Shown: positions 52,190-60,204 of the stretch, piece after piece
How the letters are laid out: each line of letters begins with the position of its first letter
Numbering within the stretch: the first letter of the stretch is position 1
From: an uncultured Thermomicrobiaceae bacterium
GTDB taxonomy: Bacteria > Chloroflexota > Chloroflexia > Thermomicrobiales > Thermomicrobiaceae
Reading direction: 5' to 3'
DNA length: 64,000 bases
Assembly (NCBI GenBank): GCA_938082375.1
Contig: CALKCJ010000020.1
Span: 161,080 to 225,079 of the forward strand
Translations under genes and position numbers: made by a program
The notes under the pieces: generated by a model
What the model saw: the letters and a program-made list of their open reading frames with translations, nothing else
What the model was told of the DNA's origin: nothing
The model's database searches: none

Positions 52190-53794
52190 CTACCTGGTCA
52201 GCAAAGTGGTATCGATCGGCGGGCGAGGGAGCCATCCCCTGCGCTGGAGCGCCTCACGGCCGAGCAACCCAAGCAGGACTCGGGACTGCTCGTCCTGGGC
52301 GTTGGGGTTGTACTCGAAGCGAGCGCGTTCGAAGTACTGCACCGTACGCCCGTTCTCGACAAACTCTTCGCTGATTGGATAGCCGAAGATCGCGACTCCG
52401 CCGTGGGTCTCCCAAAACTCCTTGAATCCGTACGCCAGCGAGTGGCCCGTCTCCGGGAAATACCGGCGTTCGCCTGAACTCTCGAACGGGGGTATGGGCT
52501 GGAACACGCGGTCACCGGTCAGCTCGACCCCGAGCCGGCCGAGCGTAATCCGCTGATCTTCAGGCGCGGAGGCACGGTACTCGAAGCGCGCGCGCTCGAA
52601 GTACTGGACAACCACCTGCTCCCCGGTGTCAGGATCAGTGATCGAGAACTCTTCGGTAAGCGGGTAACCGAAGATACGCTCGCCCCCATTCGCTTGCCAG
52701 AAGGCTTTGAACCCGGCGGAGATGAAATGCTGAGTTTCCGGGAAGTAGACGCGCTGGGCCGACGGTACCGCTGGGGGCTCCTGCGGATCGGTGGGAAGGC
52801 GCCCGACAATGGCCAAGGCTTGCACTCGTCCCTGGCCGGTCGACGTCTGGCTGATCCAGCCAATCAGCGCCTCGCTCACGCAGGGTGCCACAGCTTGTTG
52901 GGAGCGCGCGACAGCAAACTCCTGGTCATGCGCGATATCGTAGGCATAGATGTCAGGCAGGCCGCTTCGCCAATCTTCCCAAACGACCAGGTTCCCATGA
53001 AGAGCCGCGTTCGCAACCAGACGATCGTCGGTCAGGATACGCTCCTCTCCCGAAAGGCGGTGGCGCAGGACGAGCTTCGGTGGGCCGCCCCCTCTCAGGA
53101 ATCGTCGAAACACAATCCAGTCGCCAGAGATTACCGGATCGATCTCGTCGTCTGGGGTAATGGTTATGGGAGTGACCCGGCCCGTTCTGGCGTCCCAGGC
53201 AAAGATATCCCAGTTGTCCTCGTGGAAGCCCTGCCATACGACGATCTCGTTGCTGACCGAAGGGTGTGCTTGGTTCTCGGGGTCGTCCGTAATCTGGATG
53301 ACCTGCCCCGAGCCGAGGCGGCGTGCGAAGATATCCCATTGCCCGGTGCGGCGCTGGCGCCAGGCGACCAGATCGCCATCGATGGACGGCTCGCGCACTT
53401 CACCCGGCTGGTCGGTCACGACCAGCGGTGTGCCCTGGGCGAGGTCGATTCCGACGATCAGCCGCCTGGTCGGTTCGGTGCCGCTGACCCAGACGATGGT
53501 CGTCCCAGAAATTGCGGGCTCCTGGCGGGTACCGGGGCTCCGGTCAGGGCGAAACTCACGGCCGTCGTCGAGGTCGTAGGCATAGATATCCGGAGAGCCA
53601 CTGCGGAGATCCTCCCACACCGCGAGGGATCCGGAGCAGCGCAGCCCGCGCTGCTGGAAGCCGACTGAAGAGGTCATCGCCGGCTCGAGCCGGTACGGGA
53701 GTATCGTGGTGGTTGCGGAGGTGCTGCTGGTTGAAGGGGTAATCGCCAGGAAGGAGGTCAGGACGGCGATGCGAACCAAGAGACGCAGGCGCAC
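52190..53794 (-). CDS. Secreted beta-propeller (TolB/WD40-like) protein with two C-terminal YFPETGH repeats
   Basis: N-terminal hydrophobic signal; blade repeats DIYAYDLDDGREF, DIFARRLGSGQ, DIFAWDARTGRV, DIYAYDIAHDQEF; tandem YFPETxHxxxxGFKxFWxxxGGxxIFGYPxxEEF...VQYFERARFEY. Confidence 0.8.
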   Translation of the reverse strand: MRLRLLVRIAVLTSFLAITPSTSSTSATTTILPYRLEPAMTSSVGFQQRGLRCSGSLAVWEDLRSGSPDIYAYDLDDGREFRPDRSPGTRQEPAISGTTIVWVSGTEPTRRLIVGIDLAQGTPLVVTDQPGEVREPSIDGDLVAWRQRRTGQWDIFARRLGSGQVIQITDDPENQAHPSVSNEIVVWQGFHEDNWDIFAWDARTGRVTPITITPDDEIDPVISGDWIVFRRFLRGGGPPKLVLRHRLSGEERILTDDRLVANAALHGNLVVWEDWRSGLPDIYAYDIAHDQEFAVARSQQAVAPCVSEALIGWISQTSTGQGRVQALAIVGRLPTDPQEPPAVPSAQRVYFPETQHFISAGFKAFWQANGGERIFGYPLTEEFSITDPDTGEQVVVQYFERARFEYRASAPEDQRITLGRLGVELTGDRVFQPIPPFESSGERRYFPETGHSLAYGFKEFWETHGGVAIFGYPISEEFVENGRTVQYFERARFEYNPNAQDEQSRVLLGLLGREALQRRGWLPRPPIDTTLLTR

Positions 53795-53917
53795 AGGCTT
53801 CTCGCGCTCCTCCGAGATAGACCCAGCTCGCCAGGATCGCAGTATAGCATCGGATCAGCTTGGCCGCCGATGTATGCTCCCGGCTCAGAACGGAGCCGGG
53901 CTCGATGAGGAGGCAGT

Positions 53918-54856
53918 ATGGCTATGACCTCGCACAACCCAAGGCCCGTCATCCTCGATGTCGATACCGGAGTAGATGATGCGCTCGCGATCGCCCTCGC
54001 CTGCCGGCTACCGGAACTGGAGGTGATCGGCGTGACCACGGTCGCCGGCAATGTGGACCAGCGTCAGGCGACGGAAAACACCCGGCGCGTGCTTCATTTC
54101 CTCGGCGCCATCGATGTACCAGTGGCACCAGGCATGACCGGTCCGCTCGTCAGGCCGCATCAGGACGCAAAGGCGTATCACGGCCCGAACGGTCTGGGTG
54201 GGTTCGATCTTCCGCCCTCACCCGGCCGGATGATCGGCGCTCACGCGCCTGAATTTATCATTCAGGCGGCGCACGAGCACCAGGGGGAGCTGGACATGAT
54301 CTGCCTCGCGCCGCTGACGAACCTGGCAGTGGCGCTGCGACTTGAACCGGAACTGCCCCGCCTCCTCCACCGTGTGGTGGTCATGGGCGGTGCCTTCACG
54401 GTGCCAGGGAACATCACACCGTACGCGGAGTTCAATATCTTCGTCGACCCTGAGGCAGCCGCCATCGTGGTCAGAAGCGAGCTTCCCATCACCTTCATCG
54501 GCCTCGACGTGACAACCCGGGTTCGGTTTACCCGCGAGCAGTGGGAGCGGTGCCGAGGTCTCGACCACGTCGAGGCACAGTTGATCGCTGGTATATCGAC
54601 CTGGGCCTTCGAGCACCGTCAGGCCGACAGCTATGCGCTGCACGATCCCCTCTGCGTGGCCGCGCTCGCGGTGCCGAGCGTGGTCGGACTGGATCAGGCT
54701 GCCGTAGTTGTCGACACCGGGCTGTGGAGTACCGTCGGCGAGACGCGGCTGCTCCGCGGTGACAGAGGGAGGCCAGAGCATTTGATCGCACTCGACGTGG
54801 ACGTTGAGCGGTTCACAGTCCTTTTTAGCGAGACGCTTGGGCTCCCGCTGGACTGA
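53918..54856 (+). CDS. Inosine/uridine-preferring nucleoside hydrolase family protein
   Basis: VILDVDTGVDDALAIALACRLPELEVIGVTTVAGN; VVMGGAFTVPGNITPYAEFNIFVDPEAA. Confidence 0.94.
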   Translation: MAMTSHNPRPVILDVDTGVDDALAIALACRLPELEVIGVTTVAGNVDQRQATENTRRVLHFLGAIDVPVAPGMTGPLVRPHQDAKAYHGPNGLGGFDLPPSPGRMIGAHAPEFIIQAAHEHQGELDMICLAPLTNLAVALRLEPELPRLLHRVVVMGGAFTVPGNITPYAEFNIFVDPEAAAIVVRSELPITFIGLDVTTRVRFTREQWERCRGLDHVEAQLIAGISTWAFEHRQADSYALHDPLCVAALAVPSVVGLDQAAVVVDTGLWSTVGETRLLRGDRGRPEHLIALDVDVERFTVLFSETLGLPLD

Positions 54857-54970
54857 CGGGGGTCGATGACTGCTGGCCCTACGGTCGTACATAATTCATT
54901 CACAGATGCTCGTGTAGACTACGGCGCCCGGCAGCCTATGCGCAGGACGAAGACGACGTGGAGGCGTGAC

Positions 54971-55561
54971 GTGACCCGTGAGCTCGAGATCCGCGAAGAA
55001 CCGTCACTGCAAGACATCGACTTGCTGGGGCGACTGACCCAGTACTTCGACTCGATTACCCAGCACCTCCGCGCAGGCCATGGGTGGTTCATCTTCAACG
55101 CGCGTGGGACGCGTGGGGCGAGGATCGGTGCCTTTATTTTGAGCCGGCTTGCCGAATACCAGCCGCTGATCACCTATTACTACATTCCGTGGCGTGACTT
55201 CGCCCTGAACGCCTACCTGGTCGAGGTCGAGCTGCAAGCGATGGCGGAGCGCGCGGCGCCGCTCCAGGGGCGAGTCAAGCGCGAATACGATATCGCGACA
55301 CGGATCTCACGCGACAGCATGGCCAGAATGGTCATTTCCGACCTTCTGATTGTTGCTGGAGTCGCACCACACCACCGGCACGAGCTGCAGTTTTTAGATC
55401 AGGCTGTGGAGCGGCGGTACACGCAGAAGCTGTCAACAATTCTGATCACGCCCGCGCAGCCGCATGAATTGGCGGCGCAGTTTGAGGAACTGGCACCGGG
55501 CGAAGGGGTATGGGAGCGCCTCTTCAGCCGGATGTACGAACGTAGTTTGATCGCGCTGTAG
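54971..55561 (+). CDS. Hypothetical protein; possible degenerate DnaC/IstB-like AAA+ domain
   Basis: GTG 54971 preceded by GTGGAGG; GWFIFNARGTRGARIGAFILSRLAE and DLLIVAGVAPHHRHELQFLDQAVERRYTQKLSTILITPAQPHELAAQF follow DnaC order without intact Walker residues. Confidence 0.6.
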   Translation: MTRELEIREEPSLQDIDLLGRLTQYFDSITQHLRAGHGWFIFNARGTRGARIGAFILSRLAEYQPLITYYYIPWRDFALNAYLVEVELQAMAERAAPLQGRVKREYDIATRISRDSMARMVISDLLIVAGVAPHHRHELQFLDQAVERRYTQKLSTILITPAQPHELAAQFEELAPGEGVWERLFSRMYERSLIAL

Positions 55562-55614
55562 GGCGCTGGCACCGCGGACAACGGGAGGCCGCTAGTGGCC
55601 GTGCTCGGGCGGCC

Positions 55615-56697
55615 TCAAAAGTGACGCTCGACGGCGTGTTCGGCTACCGCCTCAAGCATATCACGTGCCTCGCCCGGGGGAACTCGATGGAGTGACTCTC
55701 TTGCCAGATCGACGTAGTGGCGCGCGATCTCGACCGCCTGCTCGATTGCACCCGAATGCCGAATCGCGAGGACAGCGGCGCGCAGGTCATCGTCGGCAGC
55801 GGAGCCACGGAGGACGTGCTCGACGAGCTGCCGGGTTGCTGCGTCCCCCAATTGGTTCTGAAGGAAGAGCATAGTGGGCAGCGTCATCGTCCCTTGCCGG
55901 AGGTCGTGCCCGGCGGGCTTACCGATCTGTTCGGTCGACTCGCGGAGATCGAGCACGTCGTCCACGATCTGGAAGGCCATGCCGAGATGACCGCCGTACC
56001 GTCGCAAAGCGTCGATCTGCTCGTCCGAAGCCTCGCCCAGGATCGCGCCGATCTCGGCCGATCCGGCGAAGAGTGCGGCGGTCTTGCCGTAGATACGTCG
56101 CTGATAGTCGTCGAGGCTGAGATCGATGCGGCGGGCTGAGAAAATCTCCCGGAGCTGCCCATCGCAAATGCTGCCGAGGCAGTTGGCGAAAACGACGAGG
56201 ACGCGCGGGTTCATCGTGGAGGCCGCGAGCATCGCCGAGCGTGCAAACATATAGTCTCCGACCATGATGACGATCTCGGGCGGGAAGAGCGAGTTGAGCG
56301 TCGGATGCCCCCGTCGCAAGTCAGCGTGGTCGATCGAGTCATCGTGGATGAGCGATGCGGTGTGGAGGAGTTCGATGCCGGCAGCGGCCGGCACGAGGCG
56401 TTCGAGGTCGTAGTTGAACGGCCTTGCCGCCAAAAGAACGAGCAGAGGCCGTAGGCGCTTGCCGCCAGCCCCAACCAAGCCGCGCAGGATATCGCTGACC
56501 AGCGGGTACTCGAGCGCGGTCTCTGCGAGGAGGCGGTCCTCGACCCGCTGCAGGTCGGAACGCAGCGCCTCCAAAACCGTGTCGACTTCCAAGTGGCCTC
56601 CAGCCCGCTCACTTCGGTGGGGTGCGACGCTCGCGCCAGAGCGGTCGGCGAGCGACCGGTCAGAGGCATTATAGGTGAACGCCTTCACGGCGGCCAA
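55615..56697 (-). CDS. Polyprenyl synthetase family protein (exact start uncertain)
   Basis: GGKRLRPLLVLLAA; LIHDDSIDHADLRRGHPTLN; FQIVDDVLDL. Confidence 0.93.
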   Translation of the reverse strand: MAAVKAFTYNASDRSLADRSGASVAPHRSERAGGHLEVDTVLEALRSDLQRVEDRLLAETALEYPLVSDILRGLVGAGGKRLRPLLVLLAARPFNYDLERLVPAAAGIELLHTASLIHDDSIDHADLRRGHPTLNSLFPPEIVIMVGDYMFARSAMLAASTMNPRVLVVFANCLGSICDGQLREIFSARRIDLSLDDYQRRIYGKTAALFAGSAEIGAILGEASDEQIDALRRYGGHLGMAFQIVDDVLDLRESTEQIGKPAGHDLRQGTMTLPTMLFLQNQLGDAATRQLVEHVLRGSAADDDLRAAVLAIRHSGAIEQAVEIARHYVDLARESLHRVPPGEARDMLEAVAEHAVERHF

Positions 56698-56886
56698 GCT
56701 GAAGCGGGACTGCGCTCACACGAGTGGATCGACCAGCCTGCTGAGAGGGTTAGGCCGGGAAAGCGTTTTCTAGGGGAGCAGAGAGCTACTGTGCATATGG
56801 CATACTGCACCGCGTTGGCATACCGGGACAGGGATGACTTCACCTCAGTAGCAGTAGGTGTCGGTGTGGTGGGACGGAGAGGAGCA

Positions 56887-58659
56887 GTGAAGTTCGAGGC
56901 GACGCCGTTCGGGCCGCGTCCGAGACGTCGCCGGCTAACCTGGAGGATGAGCCTGGCGATGTTGATTGTCCCGCTCGTCGCGCTCTTGGCAACGACGGGC
57001 TATGTCGTGTTCCTTCGTGACGACCGTCTTCGCGTTACGGTCATCGATGCGTACTCGGAACTCCCGCTTGGCAGCGTGCGTGTCAGCGACGGTCGGGAAA
57101 CCGCTGTGACCGACGACCGAGGTCAGACCCGGCTCGAGCTCGTCACGCCCGCGCGCGTAACGTTCGCAAAAGAAGACTACGACCCGGTAACACTCGAGGT
57201 GGCTGAGGGGCTCCGGTCAATCACCGTCCGGCTTCGTCCAAACGTTGTCCGCGGCGTGGTGACGAACCGGGCAAACGGCCAGCCGCTCGCTGGCGTCGCG
57301 GTCAAGGCGCTTCTCGGCGACCGCGTGGTCGCCGAGGCCAGAACTGGCCCCGACGGCCAGTATACCTTGCGAGAGGTTCCTGAAGGGGCCACACTCGCTT
57401 TCGAACACGACGAGTTCTCCGATGTCCAGGTCAAGCTTAGCCGGCAGACGTCGGTGTCAGTCGCGCTCCGGCGCGACGTCGTCACGGGGCGGGTGACGGA
57501 TCTGCACGGCGATCCGATCCCGGATGCCACTATTGTGATTGGAAATGCGATCAGCTCAACCGATGAGACTGGAGCGTTCCGTCTTGCCGGGGCGCCTGAG
57601 GAGGGAGATGTCGTCGTCAAGGCATCCGGATACCGCGCAATCGTGCTGCCGCTGACCGCCGAGATGCGGGTTGAGGCACAGCTCGAGCCGATTAGCGTTC
57701 GTGCCATCTACATCAATGCCGCGGTCGCTGCGAACCCGGAGGCCTTGGCTGAGCGACTGGCGTTGGCCGAACGCACCGAGATCAATGCTGTGGTGGTCGA
57801 CCTCAAGGACAGCACCGGGCGCGTGTACTATGACAGTCAGGTCCCGCTGGCTCGCGCGATCGGCGCGACCTTGCCGGTGCTCCAGCCGGCAGCACTCATT
57901 GAGGAACTACACCGCCGAAACATTTATGCCATCGCCCGGATCGTGGTGTTTGAAGACCCGATCCTAGCTGAAGCAAAGCCGGAGTGGGCCATCAAGAACG
58001 CTGAAACCGGAGGCCTCTGGCGCACCTGGAACGGACTGGCCTGGGTAAACGCGCATCGATCAGAGGTGTGGGACTACAACATCGCGCTGGCGCTCGAAGC
58101 AGCCAGGTTCGGTTTCGATGAAATTCAGTTCGATTACGTCCGCTTCCCGAGCGACGGCCCGCTCGACCAAGCCGAGTATGGAGTCGAGCACACCCGCGTA
58201 ACACGGACACACGCGATCGGGGAGTTTCTCGCGCGTGCTCGCCAAGCGCTGGCGCCGACTCGAGCGTACCTGGCTGCGGATATCTTCGGCTTGCAGCTCT
58301 GGGAGTTGGGGGACAGCGGCATCGGACAGAACCTCGAAATCATCGCTCAGCACGTGGATTACATCTGTCCAATGGTCTACCCTTCGCACTTCTATCCCGG
58401 TTCGATGGGGTTCGACATCCCTAACGATCACCCATACGAAGTCGTCTTGTGGAGTTTGCAGAACGGCATGGAGCGGCTCTCGCAGCAGTCCCGAAAACTG
58501 CGCCCGTGGTTGCAGGACTTTTCCTATGGACGTGGCATCGAGTACGGGCCGAACCAGGTGCGCGCGCAGATCCAGGCGGTTCTGGATGCTGGACTCGATT
58601 CCTGGATGCTTTGGAACGCTGACAATGTGTACCATGAACAGGCATTACAGGCTGATTAG
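56887..58659 (+). CDS. Membrane-anchored putative glycoside hydrolase (DUF4015/GHL-type) with carboxypeptidase-regulatory-like repeats
   Basis: N-terminal TM SLAMLIVPLVALLATTGYVVFL; CarboxypepD_reg-like GVVTNRANGQPLAGVAV...GRVTDLHGDPIPDATI; IYINAAVAANPEALAERLALAERTEINAVVVDLKDSTGRVYYDSQ...FDEIQFDYVRFPSDG; GTG 56887 with GGAGAGGAG. Confidence 0.85.
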   Translation: MKFEATPFGPRPRRRRLTWRMSLAMLIVPLVALLATTGYVVFLRDDRLRVTVIDAYSELPLGSVRVSDGRETAVTDDRGQTRLELVTPARVTFAKEDYDPVTLEVAEGLRSITVRLRPNVVRGVVTNRANGQPLAGVAVKALLGDRVVAEARTGPDGQYTLREVPEGATLAFEHDEFSDVQVKLSRQTSVSVALRRDVVTGRVTDLHGDPIPDATIVIGNAISSTDETGAFRLAGAPEEGDVVVKASGYRAIVLPLTAEMRVEAQLEPISVRAIYINAAVAANPEALAERLALAERTEINAVVVDLKDSTGRVYYDSQVPLARAIGATLPVLQPAALIEELHRRNIYAIARIVVFEDPILAEAKPEWAIKNAETGGLWRTWNGLAWVNAHRSEVWDYNIALALEAARFGFDEIQFDYVRFPSDGPLDQAEYGVEHTRVTRTHAIGEFLARARQALAPTRAYLAADIFGLQLWELGDSGIGQNLEIIAQHVDYICPMVYPSHFYPGSMGFDIPNDHPYEVVLWSLQNGMERLSQQSRKLRPWLQDFSYGRGIEYGPNQVRAQIQAVLDAGLDSWMLWNADNVYHEQALQAD

Positions 58660-58679
58660 GCGAACACCTGGGCGAGACC

Positions 58680-59606
58680 ATGGCTGAACTGGAAACCAGC
58701 CAGAGAGCGCGTGCCCTGGAAGGCGCAGCACGGTGGAACGATCTCTGGGTCTCGCTGCGGCCGCGCCAGTGGGTGAAGAACGCCGTCGTCTTCGCCCCGC
58801 TGGTCTTCGGCGAGCAGCTGACCGACTGGCACGCGGTGGTACGAGCGACCGTCGCGATGCTGGCGTTCTGTGCCGCCGGGAGCGCGCTGTACCTCTTCAA
58901 CGACTGGCATGATGCCGAAGCTGATCGACAGCATCCATTGAAGCGGAACCGGCCGATCGCAGCGGGCCGAATCGGGCGGACTACGGTGCGCGTGTGGATC
59001 GGGCTGCTGCTCGCCGGTGCGGTCGTCGCCTCCAGCGTGGTCAATCTGAGACTGCTTGCTGTGCTCGCGGCCTATGTGGTCTTAATGGTTCTCTATACGC
59101 TGGTGCTCAAGCATCTGGTTCTGATTGATGTCCTGGCCATCGCCGGGGGCTTTGTGCTTCGAGCTCTGGCTGGCGCGGTTTCCATCCAGGTGCCGATGTC
59201 GCCCTGGCTCTACGTCTGCACGGTCTTGCTCGCTCTCTTTCTGGGATTCGCGAAGCGGCGTCATGAGATCGTGCTCCTGGAAGAGCAGGCGGTCAACCAC
59301 CGCCGTATCCTGGACGACTACAGTGTGCCGCTGCTTGATGGGCTGCTCACCGTTACCGCTGCAGCGACGCTGATGGCGTATTCGCTCTATACGTTCTCCG
59401 CCCCCAACCTGCCGGACAGCCATTTGATGATGCTGACGATCCCGTTCGTCATCTACGGGATCTTCCGCTATCTCTACCTGGTTTACCGGCACGACCAGGG
59501 CGGGCTGCCGGAGCAAGTGCTGATCAACGATCTGCCGTTGCTGGCGAGCATTGTCCTTTGGGGGCTGGCGACAGTCGTGTTGCTCTACGGACCAGAGCTG
59601 CTATAA
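58680..59606 (+). CDS. UbiA family prenyltransferase, decaprenyl-phosphate phosphoribosyltransferase-like
   Basis: LWVSLRPRQWVKNAVVFAPLVFGEQL; LYLFNDWHDAEADRQHPLKRNRPIAAG; LALFLGFAKRRHEI. Confidence 0.88.
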   Translation: MAELETSQRARALEGAARWNDLWVSLRPRQWVKNAVVFAPLVFGEQLTDWHAVVRATVAMLAFCAAGSALYLFNDWHDAEADRQHPLKRNRPIAAGRIGRTTVRVWIGLLLAGAVVASSVVNLRLLAVLAAYVVLMVLYTLVLKHLVLIDVLAIAGGFVLRALAGAVSIQVPMSPWLYVCTVLLALFLGFAKRRHEIVLLEEQAVNHRRILDDYSVPLLDGLLTVTAAATLMAYSLYTFSAPNLPDSHLMMLTIPFVIYGIFRYLYLVYRHDQGGLPEQVLINDLPLLASIVLWGLATVVLLYGPELL

Positions 59607-59633
59607 GTCGACGCAACTTTACTCCACAGTATG

Positions 59634-59662
59634 TGGAAAGTCTGTGCGCGACTTGGTATACT
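59634..59662 (+). promoter_or_regulatory. Promoter TGGAAA-N17-TATACT for hsp20-lon
   Basis: -35 59634-59639, -10 59657-59662; overlaps dyad TCCACA-GTA-TGTGGA. Confidence 0.55.
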
Positions 59663-59742
59663 CCGGGCGTAACCAACCGAGAGCAGCCGGCTGCGTCGGC
59701 GTCACGACGCGATGCCGCTGAGGGGCGCAGGAGGGCACAGAC

Positions 59743-60204
59743 ATGCTGATCATACGGCGTCGGGGCCGACATGAGACCGGTCGTATCCAGCAGGAAATGG
59801 CCGAAGTATTCCAGTCCTGGGTGATCGGCTTTCGACCGTTGTTGCGCTCTCAGGGAGGAGTATGGCGCCCACCGACCGAGGTATTTGAGGACGAGAGCGG
59901 CCTGGTCGTGCGTGTCGAGATTGCTGGCGTGCGTGAGGCCGACCTGGAAGTGGTGGTCGACGATGCGATGGTGCGTATTTCTGGCGTTCGCCAGCCGCGT
60001 GAGGGGGAGCAGCGGAAGACGTATCACGAGATGGGCATCGTCTATGGCCCCTTTGTGACGGAAATCCTGCTCCCGTTTGCTGTCGAGCTCGACGATGTCC
60101 AGGCGGTCTACGATCAGGGCCTGCTCGAGGTCTCATTGCCGCGCGCCCGTGCCTCTCGCGTCGTGCCCTTGCGGACGCCTGAGCCGGCTGCGGAAGAGGA
60201 GTGA
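59743..60204 (+). CDS. Hsp20/alpha-crystallin family small heat shock protein
   Basis: WRPPTEVFEDESGLVVRVEIAGVREADLEVVVDDAMVRISGVR; GPFVTEILLPFAVELDDVQAVYDQGLLEVSLPRA. Confidence 0.93.
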   Translation: MLIIRRRGRHETGRIQQEMAEVFQSWVIGFRPLLRSQGGVWRPPTEVFEDESGLVVRVEIAGVREADLEVVVDDAMVRISGVRQPREGEQRKTYHEMGIVYGPFVTEILLPFAVELDDVQAVYDQGLLEVSLPRARASRVVPLRTPEPAAEEE

